DNA from: Gammaproteobacteria bacterium
Lineage (GTDB): Bacteria; Pseudomonadota; Gammaproteobacteria; Pseudomonadales; Azotimanducaceae
Assembly (NCBI GenBank): GCA_003228415.1
Contig: QIDL01000265.1
Span: 1-9,363, forward strand
Length of the DNA stretch: 9,363 nucleotides
Direction of reading: 5' to 3'
Shown here: positions 1-6,286 of the stretch, in pieces
Layout: each line of letters opens with the position of its first letter
Position numbering within the stretch: position 1 is the first letter of the stretch
Position numbers and translations under genes: made by a program
The notes under the pieces: model-generated
What the model saw: the letters and a program-made list of their open reading frames with translations, nothing else
Told to the model about the DNA's origin: nothing
Database searches by the model: none

Positions 1-35
1 GTGGTGATGGTCAGCCGCGACTCAGCTTCGATTAA
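1..35 (+). other. possible 3' end of the gene upstream of tolQ
   Basis: All three + frames are open at the left edge, so the upstream gene cannot be settled. The third frame ends in TAA at 33-35, eleven bases before the tolQ start, and its last residues read GDGQPRLSFD. The first frame stays open to a TGA at 70-72, and the second stops at 5-7. The thioesterase gene ybgC is the usual neighbour upstream of tolQ in gammaproteobacteria, but these few residues do not let me recognise it. Confidence 0.2.
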
Positions 36-36
36 C

Positions 37-40
37 AGGA
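37..40 (+). promoter_or_regulatory. ribosome binding site fixing the tolQ TTG start
   Basis: AGGA lies six bases before the TTG at 47. An in-frame stop is at 5-7, and no ATG or GTG occurs in that frame before 47, so TTG is the first usable start and this weak Shine-Dalgarno supports it. Confidence 0.55.
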
Positions 41-46
41 ACTCCC

Positions 47-724
47 TTGCCCGAACAGTTGTCTATTTTTGAACTGGTTGCCAATGCAAGTCTGTTGGTA
101 CAGCTGGTACTTGCGGTGCTGGTACTTGCGTCGCTGACCAGTTGGGTCATGATTTTTCAACGATGGTTGTTCCTGCGCCGGGCCGTGGTGGATGCGGATG
201 ATTTCGAAGATCATTTCTGGTCCGGGATCGATCTCAGAGAGCTCCATCAAGAACTCGAATCGGAAGAAGAACTGACCGGTATCGAGTCGATTTTCGTCGC
301 TGGTTTTCAGGAATACAGCCGCCTGTCGGAGCAGTCGGACGCCGATTCGGAATCCATCATGCAAGGCGTGCAGCGATCGATGCGAGTGGCACTCAATCGC
401 GAAGAAGAGAAACTCGAAACCCACCTGGCCTTTCTGGCCACGGTAGGCTCGACAAGTCCGTACATCGGTTTGTTTGGAACCGTCTGGGGGATCATGAATT
501 CATTCAGAAGCCTTGCCAACCTGAGCCAGGCGACGCTTGCCACCGTGGCGCCGGGCATTTCAGAGGCTTTGATCGCGACGGCCATGGGGCTCTTTGCGGC
601 CATTCCCGCTGTTATTGGCTACAACCGTTTTTCCGCCCGGGTGGACATTCTGCTGAAACGCTACGATACGTTCGCCGAAGAGTTCACCACCATTCTCTAT
701 CGAGCGGCGCACGCCAAGCGCTAG
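47..724 (+). CDS. tolQ: TolQ, proton-channel subunit of the Tol-Pal motor
   Basis: TolQ is the multi-pass inner-membrane stator protein of the MotA/TolQ/ExbB family. With TolR it converts the proton gradient into movement of TolA, which drives outer-membrane constriction at division. The 225-residue protein aligns from its first residues with E. coli TolQ, as I remember it. A first hydrophobic helix lies near residues 10-36, followed by a cytoplasmic loop containing FEDHFWSGIDL (53-63). The conserved block TVGSTSPYIGLFGTVWGIM (132-150) covers the second helix, and APGISEALIATAMGLFAAIP (168-187) the third. T145 and T178 fall at the same numbers as the two channel-facing threonines of E. coli TolQ. 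The start is TTG, the only start codon after the in-frame stop at 5-7. It heads the tol cluster, with tolR 25 bases downstream. Identification is secure; only the start codon is less so. Confidence 0.97.
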   Translation: MPEQLSIFELVANASLLVQLVLAVLVLASLTSWVMIFQRWLFLRRAVVDADDFEDHFWSGIDLRELHQELESEEELTGIESIFVAGFQEYSRLSEQSDADSESIMQGVQRSMRVALNREEEKLETHLAFLATVGSTSPYIGLFGTVWGIMNSFRSLANLSQATLATVAPGISEALIATAMGLFAAIPAVIGYNRFSARVDILLKRYDTFAEEFTTILYRAAHAKR

Positions 725-749
725 TCGATCGCGTTAAAGAGGTAAGACC

Positions 750-1190
750 ATGGCTACCCGTCGCAAGCCCATGTCTGAAATCAACGTGGTGCCGTACATC
801 GATGTCATGCTGGTACTGCTGGTCATTTTCATGGCGACTGCGCCGCTGTTGACGCAAGGCGTGCAGGTAGACCTTCCCAAGGCACCATCGGAGCCCATTG
901 CCGAGGCGGAGGATGACCCGCTGGTCATTTCCATGAGAGCGGATGGGGCCATCTTTGTGAACCTGGGACTGTCAGACGAGGAACATGCCGGAACCAGAGT
1001 CACCATCTATTCGCTTGCGGATCAGGCCGAAAAGATCCTGCGTGCCAGGCCGGACGTGCCGGTTTATGTCAAGGCGGACCACACCCTGGAGTACGGCAAG
1101 GTAGTGGCAGTGATGACGGTCCTTCAGAAGGCGGGCGCCGAAAGTGTTGGCCTGATCACCGAGCCACCCGAGCTGGCAGGGGATGCCTGA
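750..1190 (+). CDS. tolR: TolR, ion-conducting partner of TolQ
   Basis: TolR belongs to the ExbD/TolR family: a short cytoplasmic tail, one transmembrane helix and a periplasmic domain that can contact peptidoglycan. The 146 residues show the family signature SEINVVPYIDVMLVLLVIFM at 9-28. Asp18 matches the essential membrane aspartate of E. coli TolR (D23), which works with the TolQ channel threonines seen in the preceding gene. The helix runs to about residue 34. The periplasmic part contains VQVDLPKA (38-45) and VYVKADHTLEYG, both typical of the family. The ATG at 750 has AGAGG at 738-742 with a seven-base spacer. The gene stops two bases before tolA. Length and motifs are normal. Confidence 0.97.
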   Translation: MATRRKPMSEINVVPYIDVMLVLLVIFMATAPLLTQGVQVDLPKAPSEPIAEAEDDPLVISMRADGAIFVNLGLSDEEHAGTRVTIYSLADQAEKILRARPDVPVYVKADHTLEYGKVVAVMTVLQKAGAESVGLITEPPELAGDA

Positions 1191-1192
1191 CC

Positions 1193-1912
1193 ATGTTCTG
1201 GACGGTGCGTCAGTATGCTCTGCCGGTGCTGTTTGCCCTGCTGCTGCATGCGGTTGTTGCCGTCTGGTTGCAGGAGGCCTGGAATCCTGGTGACGATGCC
1301 ATGCGGATCATCAAACCACGGATTATCCATTCGACACTGCTGGTGCTGGAGCCTGAGGCTGAACCGCCGCCGAAAGTGCAGCCGAAACCGCAACGTCAGC
1401 AAATGCAGCCTGAGAAAATCGAATCCCAGGCGGATACTGTGCCGGAGCGTGTCGAACCCCGGGAAAAACCTGAGGTAGATCTCGCTCGGCAACAGACCGA
1501 GCGCGAGCGGGAGATGGCGCGTCAACGGCGACTGCAGGCGCTGGCCGATTCGTCGTTTCTGAATGCCCTGGCAGATGAATCTCAGGACCTGGCGGAGGAT
1601 GCGCTGGCCGAAAGTGACGCCGCCACCCAGTCCTACCTATATGGCATTTATCGGCTGATCGTCGCCAACTGGTCGCGACCGCCGAGCGCTCGCAAGGGTA
1701 TGCAGGCGCGGCTGCAGGTGGAGCTGGTTCCGACCGGCGATGTGGTTGCGGTGATGCTGATAGAGAGCAGCGGCAGCAGCGCTTTCGATCGGTCGGCGGA
1801 AGCTGCGGTGCGCAAGGCGCGACGATTCGAAGTGCCTGAAGAGAGTGCGGTATTTGAAAAGCATTTTCGCCGCTTTAATTTGTTGTTCAAACCGGAGGAT
1901 CTGTTGCGTTGA
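1193..1912 (+). CDS. tolA: TolA-like protein with TonB/TolA C-terminal domain (short form)
   Basis: By position between tolR and tolB this is TolA, the periplasm-spanning protein that TolQR energises and that pulls on TolB/Pal. It has an N-terminal signal-anchor helix (residues 9-27) with His19 in the motif AxxxH. E. coli TolA and TonB have SxxxH there. A proline-rich stretch follows (54-68), then a charged helix rich in Arg, Glu and Gln (about 90-145). The C-terminal domain (147-239) begins YLYGIYRLIVANWSRPPSA and ends in RFNLLFKPEDLLR; the LxFKP ending is typical of TolA. At 239 residues it is far shorter than E. coli TolA (421), mainly in the helical middle domain. It also has no cysteines, so it lacks the disulfide of the E. 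coli C-terminal domain. AGGGGA at 1178-1183 serves the ATG. A TonB-like label would also fit by shape, but the neighbourhood favours TolA. Confidence 0.88.
   Translation: MFWTVRQYALPVLFALLLHAVVAVWLQEAWNPGDDAMRIIKPRIIHSTLLVLEPEAEPPPKVQPKPQRQQMQPEKIESQADTVPERVEPREKPEVDLARQQTEREREMARQRRLQALADSSFLNALADESQDLAEDALAESDAATQSYLYGIYRLIVANWSRPPSARKGMQARLQVELVPTGDVVAVMLIESSGSSAFDRSAEAAVRKARRFEVPEESAVFEKHFRRFNLLFKPEDLLR
1894..1898 (+). promoter_or_regulatory. ribosome binding site for the tolB TTG start
   Basis: GGAGG inside the end of tolA lies ten bases before TTG 1909-1911. That TTG overlaps the tolA stop (TGA 1910-1912). No in-frame ATG occurs before the signal-peptide cleavage region, and the next in-frame GTG (1951) would remove the basic start of the signal peptide. 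The coupled TTG is therefore the best start. Confidence 0.6.
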
Positions 1913-3237
1913 GAATCAAGTCGGTATCTCGAACTGTTTTCCGTATTTGCGTGTGGATTTCTGTTGCCGGTATTGGAACCGTTCAAGCTGCCCAGAGCCT
2001 GGATACGATCATTATCGACGCGGGGTACGACAAGCAGACGCGCATTGCCATCGTGCCGTTCAGCCAGGGCCCTGAATTTTCCAGACTGCAGGCCTTCTCG
2101 GAGATTGTAGAGTTCGATCTCGCCCGCAGCGGTCAGTTCGCACCGACAGCGCGGGACAATATGCTCTCGTACCCTAACAGGGCAGAGGACGTTTTCTTTC
2201 GTGACTGGCGGATCCTCGGGGTTGAATACCTGGTGATAGGGCGCGCGGGCATCGATCCCGCAGGAAAGCTCAAAGTGGACTATCACCTTTTTGATGTATT
2301 CAACGAACGCGAGATGATTGTGGATTCCGTCACCACCTCTCGCAGCGGTTGGCGCGATGCAGCGCATCGTATCAGCGACAGAATATTCGAAGCGGTCACC
2401 GGCATTCCGGGCGCGTTTTCGACGAAGATCATCTATGTGCTCGCACAGAACTCCGGGATGCCGAACGCTCACTACAGCCTGGAACTGGCCGATGCTGACG
2501 GCGAGCGCGCGAAGACTCTATTCAGCTCCAATGAGCCGCTACTGTCTGCGAGCTGGGCGCCGGATGGAAATTCGGTGGTCTACGTATCATTCGAGACCGG
2601 CAAGCAGACCATCGTGCTGCAGGATCTGCAGTCCGGCGCCAGGCAGCTCATCTCGGACTTCACGGGGATCAACGGCTCACCGGTTTTGTCGCCGGATGGC
2701 CGCCGGTTGGCGATGGTGCTCTCCAAGGACGGAAATCCTGAGATTTATGTGATGGATCTGGCCGATCGATCGCTGTCGAGAATCACCCGTCACCATTCCA
2801 TCGATACCGAGCCGACCTGGACGGAGGATGGTCGCAGTCTGATCTTTACCTCGGATCGAGGTGGACGGCCACAGATTTACAAGGTGGAGCTTGGCACCAA
2901 CTTCGTCGAGCGGCTCACCTTCGAAGGTGACTACAATGCCAGTGCGCGGCTGTTACCCGATGGCCAGCATCTGATCTTCGTGCATCGTCGCGCCGGTATC
3001 GATCACATCGCCTGGCTGGATCTGGAACGGGACGACCTGAGGGTGTTGACTCAGACGGCCCTCGACGAATCGCCCTCGGTAGCTCCGAACGGCACCATGT
3101 TGATCTATGCGACTCAGGTTCAGGGTAAGGGTATACTGGCGGTCGTCTCGATCGATGGTCGAGTCAAGTACCGTCTCCCGTCATCGAGCGGTGACGTGCG
3201 TGAGCCGGCCTGGTCTCCATTCATCGAGACGCTTTAG
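1909..3237 (+). CDS. tolB: TolB, periplasmic beta-propeller of the Tol-Pal system
   Basis: TolB is a soluble periplasmic protein that binds Pal and is pulled off it by TolA; it can also bind other envelope proteins. The 442 residues begin with a signal peptide: a basic start MRIKSVSRTVFR, a hydrophobic core, and likely cleavage after VQA or QAA near residue 27-28. The mature N-terminus (about 29-40, with IIIDAG) matches the segment that docks to TolA. The N-terminal alpha/beta domain ends around TGIPGAFSTKIIYVL (about 164-178). It is followed by a six-bladed propeller with repeated blade phrases such as ASWAPDGNSVVYVSFETG, SPVLSPDGRRLAMVLSKDG, TEPTWTEDGRSLIFTSDRGG and SPSVAPNGTMLIYAT. The last blade closes with REPAWSPF, as in E. 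coli TolB. The start is a TTG overlapping the tolA stop, indicating translational coupling. Confidence 0.96.
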   Translation: MRIKSVSRTVFRICVWISVAGIGTVQAAQSLDTIIIDAGYDKQTRIAIVPFSQGPEFSRLQAFSEIVEFDLARSGQFAPTARDNMLSYPNRAEDVFFRDWRILGVEYLVIGRAGIDPAGKLKVDYHLFDVFNEREMIVDSVTTSRSGWRDAAHRISDRIFEAVTGIPGAFSTKIIYVLAQNSGMPNAHYSLELADADGERAKTLFSSNEPLLSASWAPDGNSVVYVSFETGKQTIVLQDLQSGARQLISDFTGINGSPVLSPDGRRLAMVLSKDGNPEIYVMDLADRSLSRITRHHSIDTEPTWTEDGRSLIFTSDRGGRPQIYKVELGTNFVERLTFEGDYNASARLLPDGQHLIFVHRRAGIDHIAWLDLERDDLRVLTQTALDESPSVAPNGTMLIYATQVQGKGILAVVSIDGRVKYRLPSSSGDVREPAWSPFIETL

Positions 3238-3433
3238 AACGAGCCTCGCTTTGAGACAGCGAGACAGGCGGGTTTGAAATCTTGATCGAATTTGTATGGC
3301 TGCTTGTCAGAGACACCCCGCAAACCACAGCTCCAATATCGATATGAAGATGAGCACAATGGTGTCCCGATTCAGCGGTCCGGCTGACCCGGGATAGAGT
3401 ATTCGAGAACGAAAAAAAACAGGAGAACCCCCA
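3238..3433 (+). other. tolB-pal intergenic region
   Basis: This 196-base stretch is the only sizeable gap inside the Tol-Pal genes. It contains a hairpin just after the tolB stop (listed separately), a short 5-bp stem TCAGC/GCTGA at 3372-3387, and an A-rich run (3412-3419) just before the pal ribosome binding site. I see no convincing -35/-10 pair. TTGAAA at 3274-3279 followed by TATGGC at 3295-3300 has a 15-base spacer, which is short. A separate pal promoter is plausible, since pal is often expressed more strongly than tolB, but the sequence does not prove it. Confidence 0.4.
3245..3263 (+). repeat. small hairpin after tolB
   Basis: CTCGCT (3245-3250) and AGCGAG (3258-3263) form a perfect 6-bp stem with a 7-base loop, starting eight bases after the tolB stop. 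No run of T follows, so it does not look like an intrinsic terminator. It could stabilise the upstream mRNA end or be chance. Confidence 0.35.
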
Positions 3434-3967
3434 ATGATCAAGCTGCAGAGCCTTAGTGTCATTCTACTTGCGCTGGTCCTCGCCGGTTGCGCGAGTACGG
3501 CGACCGAGGAACCCGTGGAACCGGTAACGGATACCGTGGATGAGGTGAAGGTGACACCGCCTGAGCCGGTCGTGGCACCTCAGGAATATAGTGCTTTTGA
3601 TGAGGACTTGAATCCTCGCATGCCTGGCACCAACCGCCTGTTGCCGCGAACGTATTATTTCGAATTCGATTCCGCCGTCATCAGCCAGGACGATCTGGCG
3701 TCGCTGGAAATGCACGCCACGATACTGCGCAACAATAGAGATCGCTCGGTAGTCATCGAAGGACATTGCGATGAGCGAGGCACCCGTGAGTACAACCTTG
3801 CGCTGGGTGAGCGTCGGGCCGATACGATTCGCAGCTATCTGACCTCAGCGGGTGTTTCACCGCGGCAGATTGAGATGGTCAGCTACGGGGAAGAACGCCC
3901 GGAAGATCCTGGAAATATGGAAGCCTCCTGGGCGCGTAACCGCCGCGCGGTAATGATCTACCGGTAG
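3434..3967 (+). CDS. pal: Pal, peptidoglycan-associated outer-membrane lipoprotein
   Basis: Pal anchors the outer membrane to peptidoglycan and is concentrated at the division site by TolQRA-TolB. The 177-residue protein has a lipoprotein signal with lipobox LAGC, so Cys19 would be lipidated. The next residue is Ala, not Asp, consistent with outer-membrane sorting. A Pro/Glu/Val-rich linker (25-50) leads to an OmpA-like domain from about residue 73, YYFEFDSAVIS, to the end. The peptidoglycan-binding core is EGHCDERGTREYNLALGERR (109-128). D113 and R128 have the same spacing as the two diaminopimelate-contacting residues of OmpA. The protein ends in RNRRAVMIYR, as expected. ATG 3434 has AGGAGA at 3421-3426. 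Length and motifs are normal (E. coli Pal is 173 residues). Confidence 0.97.
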   Translation: MIKLQSLSVILLALVLAGCASTATEEPVEPVTDTVDEVKVTPPEPVVAPQEYSAFDEDLNPRMPGTNRLLPRTYYFEFDSAVISQDDLASLEMHATILRNNRDRSVVIEGHCDERGTREYNLALGERRADTIRSYLTSAGVSPRQIEMVSYGEERPEDPGNMEASWARNRRAVMIYR

Positions 3968-3973
3968 CCGGGC

Positions 3974-4798
3974 GTGTACCACACCATCTTTTCGATGAGA
4001 GCTCTGGTGCTTGCTCTGATCATCCCGGTTGCCGTTGCTGGAAGCCCGGTGCTGGTGGCACAGGCGGCGGGATCACAAGCGCCAGCCAGCGCGGGCAACG
4101 ATCGACAGTTGTCGGAACTGTTCTACCAGTTGCAGATTCTGCAGCAGGATGTGCAGGAGCTTCGCGGTCTGGTCGAAGAGCAGGCCCATCGGCTCAATCG
4201 GCTGGCGCGCGATCAGCAGGAACAGTACATCGATCTCGACCGGCGCGTGGCCGGCGTGACCACAGGATCCAGCGCCGCGGCTGGCGGAGCCGCGGTAGCC
4301 GCAGGTGGACGGCCACTGGCGAATCCGGGTGTTAACGGCGTTGCGGCCGGCGCCTCCAGTTCACAGCCCGGCGTCGGTTCATCCGTAGCAGGCGTTGCCG
4401 CTTTCCCCGGCAGCACGACGGGGGTCGGCGAACGGGATGCCTATCAACGGGCCTTCGACCTCATGAAGGGTCGCAATTTCCAGGAGTCCATCACGGCGTT
4501 CAATGACCTGGTCGTCGGCTATCCCAACGGCCAGTTCACACCCAATGCCTTCTACTGGCTGGGTGAACTGCATCTGGCGCAGCAGCATACCGAGCAGGCC
4601 AGACAATCTTTCATGCAGGTGGTCAGCCTGTATCCAGACCATCCGAAAGTGCCGGACACACTCTACAAGCTCGGGGTTGCCTATCACCGACTGGGCGACA
4701 CGACACGCGCCATGGAGTACTTCAACGAGGTCCAGTCGCAGTTTCCGCAAAGCTCTGCTGCCGGACTGGCGGCGAGCTACGCAAAGGAGATTCAATGA
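3974..4798 (+). CDS. cpoB: CpoB (YbgF), Tol-Pal accessory coiled-coil/TPR protein
   Basis: CpoB is a periplasmic protein that binds TolA and, in E. coli, coordinates Tol-driven outer-membrane constriction with peptidoglycan synthesis by PBP1B. The 274 residues show a signal peptide, a coiled coil at about 43-93 (heptads in LSELFYQLQILQQDVQELRG), and an Ala/Gly/Ser-rich linker at about 94-152. A TPR domain at about 156-270 includes YQRAFDLMKGRNFQESITAF, YWLGELHLAQQHTEQARQSF and LGVAYHRLGDTTRAMEYF. The first possible start is GTG 3974, six bases after the pal stop. ATG 3995, seven codons later, gives a more usual signal peptide (MRALVLALIIPVAVAG), but neither has a clear Shine-Dalgarno. The linker is low in complexity. 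The end overlaps queE by ATGA. Confidence 0.93.
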   Translation: MYHTIFSMRALVLALIIPVAVAGSPVLVAQAAGSQAPASAGNDRQLSELFYQLQILQQDVQELRGLVEEQAHRLNRLARDQQEQYIDLDRRVAGVTTGSSAAAGGAAVAAGGRPLANPGVNGVAAGASSSQPGVGSSVAGVAAFPGSTTGVGERDAYQRAFDLMKGRNFQESITAFNDLVVGYPNGQFTPNAFYWLGELHLAQQHTEQARQSFMQVVSLYPDHPKVPDTLYKLGVAYHRLGDTTRAMEYFNEVQSQFPQSSAAGLAASYAKEIQ

Positions 4799-5454
4799 GC
4801 GGTCCTGCCAGGGACCAGATCAGGCTGACCGAAATCTTTCTTTCCCTGCAGGGCGAGTCCACCACCGTGGGCTTGCCCACCGTGTTCATTCGACTCACCG
4901 GCTGCCCGCTGCGATGTGGCTACTGTGATACCGAGTATGCGTTTCATGGAGGCACTCTGACCTGTGTGGACACGGTGTTGAACGCGGTGGCGGAATTTGG
5001 CGTTCGCCATGTCACCGTCACCGGCGGAGAACCGTTGGCGCAGCCAGGCGCGTTGCCGCTGCTGACGCGGCTCTGCGACAAGGCGTTTGAGGTCTCGCTG
5101 GAGACCAGCGGAGCCATCGATGTCGAGGGAGTTGATCAGCGGGTCAAAAAAGTGCTGGATATCAAAACCCCCGGCTCGGGCGAGATGCATCGGAATCTCT
5201 GGTCCAATCTGAGCCACTGCGGCGAGAAGGACGAAATCAAGTTCGTGCTGGTCGATCGCGCGGACTACGACTGGGCCAGGTTGAAGTGTGACGAGCTATC
5301 GCTCTATGACGCACCTTCCGAGGTACTGTTTTCGCCGGCCGCCGCCGAGTTACCCGCCAGAGATCTGGCCGACTGGATTGTCGCCGATCGGCTGGCGGTG
5401 CGGATGCAGGTGCAACTGCACAAAATTCTCTGGGGCGATGAGCCGGGTCGCTGA
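4795..5454 (+). CDS. queE: QueE, 7-carboxy-7-deazaguanine synthase (radical SAM)
   Basis: QueE converts 6-carboxytetrahydropterin to 7-carboxy-7-deazaguanine, a radical SAM ring contraction on the path to preQ0 and queuosine in tRNA. The 219 residues contain the FeS motif CxxxCxxC at C37, C41 and C44 (GCPLRCGYCDTEYAF), preceded by the family substrate/SAM segment SLQGES at 17-22. The SAM-binding TGGEPL is at 76-81, with LETSG (102-106) and DIKTPGSGE (122-130) further on. The short protein fits the compact proteobacterial QueE type. ATG 4795 overlaps the cpoB stop and has AAGGAG at 4784-4789, a strong site with a five-base spacer. It is followed closely by queC, the next pathway step. queD and queF are not in this window. 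Confidence 0.95.
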   Translation: MSGPARDQIRLTEIFLSLQGESTTVGLPTVFIRLTGCPLRCGYCDTEYAFHGGTLTCVDTVLNAVAEFGVRHVTVTGGEPLAQPGALPLLTRLCDKAFEVSLETSGAIDVEGVDQRVKKVLDIKTPGSGEMHRNLWSNLSHCGEKDEIKFVLVDRADYDWARLKCDELSLYDAPSEVLFSPAAAELPARDLADWIVADRLAVRMQVQLHKILWGDEPGR

Positions 5455-5466
5455 GGTGGAGCTTGA

Positions 5467-6183
5467 GTGGTGCCTGGAGCTGAAGCGGTGGTGAGAACGG
5501 CCGTGGTGCTTGTTTCCGGGGGTCTGGATTCGGCTACCATTCTCGCTGTTGCGAAGTCTCAGGGATTCAAGTGCTACGGAATTTCCTTTGACTATGGTCA
5601 GCGCCACAGAGCCGAACTCGATGCCGCTCATCGGGTCGCCGGCGCGTTGGGTGCGGTGGAGCATCGAGTGATGTCCATCGATCTTGCTGCCTTCGGTGGT
5701 TCGGCTCTGACCGACCTGAGCATTGCGGTCCCAGAGGGTGTGCCGGATCCAGGCGTGGTAGCGGATGAGATTCCCGTTACTTACGTACCGGCGCGAAACA
5801 CCGTGTTTCTATCGTTGGCCCTGGCCTGGGCCGAGGTGCTGGGTGCCAGGGATATCTTCATCGGGGTCAACGCTGTGGATTACTCCGGCTATCCCGATTG
5901 CCGGCCGGAATTCGTGGCTGCTTTCGAGAAGCTGGCGAACCTGGCGACCAGAGCCGGGGTGGAGGGGGAACCCTTCAGCATTCACACACCTCTCATCGAT
6001 CTTTCCAAGGCAGACATCATCCGCGAGGGCCATCGACTCGGCGTCGACTATGGCATGACCGTTTCCTGCTATCAGCCGACCGATGATGGGGCTGCCTGCG
6101 GTCGTTGCGACAGCTGCCGGCTGCGAGCGGAAGGGTTTGTCGCGGCCGATGTTGTCGACCCGACACGCTATCAGCGGTCGTAG
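5467..6183 (+). CDS. queC: QueC, 7-cyano-7-deazaguanine (preQ0) synthase
   Basis: QueC uses ATP and ammonia to turn 7-carboxy-7-deazaguanine, the QueE product, into preQ0. The reading frame of 238 codons shows the PP-loop ATP pyrophosphatase motif SGGLDS (17-22), then FDYGQRHRAE (41-50), VPARNTVFLSLA (107-118) and DYSGYPDCRPEF (138-149). A zinc site has cysteines C201, C211, C214 and C217 near the C-terminus. The start is uncertain. GTG 5467 is the farthest upstream, with GGAG five bases before it. GTG 5488 has GGAG at 5476-5479 with an eight-base spacer and would begin VVRTAVVLVSGG, matching the usual family N-terminus more closely; GTG 5491 is also possible. The gene follows queE by twelve bases, so the two are presumably co-transcribed with the Tol genes. 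Pseudomonas shows the same order. Confidence 0.95.
   Translation: MVPGAEAVVRTAVVLVSGGLDSATILAVAKSQGFKCYGISFDYGQRHRAELDAAHRVAGALGAVEHRVMSIDLAAFGGSALTDLSIAVPEGVPDPGVVADEIPVTYVPARNTVFLSLALAWAEVLGARDIFIGVNAVDYSGYPDCRPEFVAAFEKLANLATRAGVEGEPFSIHTPLIDLSKADIIREGHRLGVDYGMTVSCYQPTDDGAACGRCDSCRLRAEGFVAADVVDPTRYQRS
5476..5479 (+). promoter_or_regulatory. internal ribosome binding site suggesting a later queC start
   Basis: GGAG lies eight bases before GTG 5488 and eleven before GTG 5491. Both would remove the seven or eight extra N-terminal residues that QueC relatives usually lack. It competes with another GGAG at 5458-5461 that serves GTG 5467. Confidence 0.4.
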
Positions 6184-6206
6184 CGCCGTTCCCGGCAAGC
6201 GGATTT

Positions 6207-6234
6207 CGTGAGCTGCGTCACGTTCGTGCTCACG
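6207..6234 (+). repeat. nested CGTG/CACG inverted repeats upstream of the sensor gene
   Basis: CGTGAGC (6207-6213) and GCTCACG (6228-6234) are perfect 7-bp complements around a 14-base spacer. Inside them, CGTGA (6207-6211) pairs alternatively with TCACG (6218-6222), and CACG (6219-6222) with CGTG (6225-6228). TCACGTT also occurs as a direct repeat at 6218-6224 and 6230-6236. The cluster lies 24-51 bases after the queC stop and 52-79 before the next start codon. It could be an operator, mutually exclusive RNA hairpins, or a weak terminator: only TTT follows, then CCCC. Function is inferred. Confidence 0.45.
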
Positions 6235-6241
6235 TTTCCCC

Positions 6242-6250
6242 TGCTAACTT
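6242..6250 (+). promoter_or_regulatory. possible extended -10 promoter element
   Basis: TGCTAACTT fits an extended -10 (TGn followed by TAACTT), 37 bases before the sensor start codon. A good -35 is missing; the appropriate distance falls inside the inverted-repeat cluster (about 6222-6228, TTCGTG). If real, a protein bound at the repeats would block or assist this promoter. Weak evidence. Confidence 0.25.
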
Positions 6251-6286
6251 ATTCGTTTCAAGACTGTGAGCTGGGAGTAGTGGTCA

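Noticed and set aside
3296..3397. A 33-codon open frame (ATG 3296 to TAG 3397) in the tolB-pal gap.
   Set aside because: There is no Shine-Dalgarno before it, no hydrophobic or other recognisable pattern, and short frames like this are expected by chance.
4259..4430. Ala/Gly-rich low-complexity stretch as a possible repeat insertion or frameshift.
   Set aside because: It stays in the cpoB frame between the coiled coil and the TPR domain, where linkers of variable sequence are normal.
6207..6240. Strong intrinsic terminator after queC.
   Set aside because: The 7-bp stem has a 14-base loop and is followed by TTTCCCC rather than a T run, so I list it only as inverted repeats.
6184..6286. A tRNA gene after queC, as occurs after queC in Pseudomonas.
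   Set aside because: The gap is only 103 bases and I find no cloverleaf or T-arm sequence; the repeats there form other structures.
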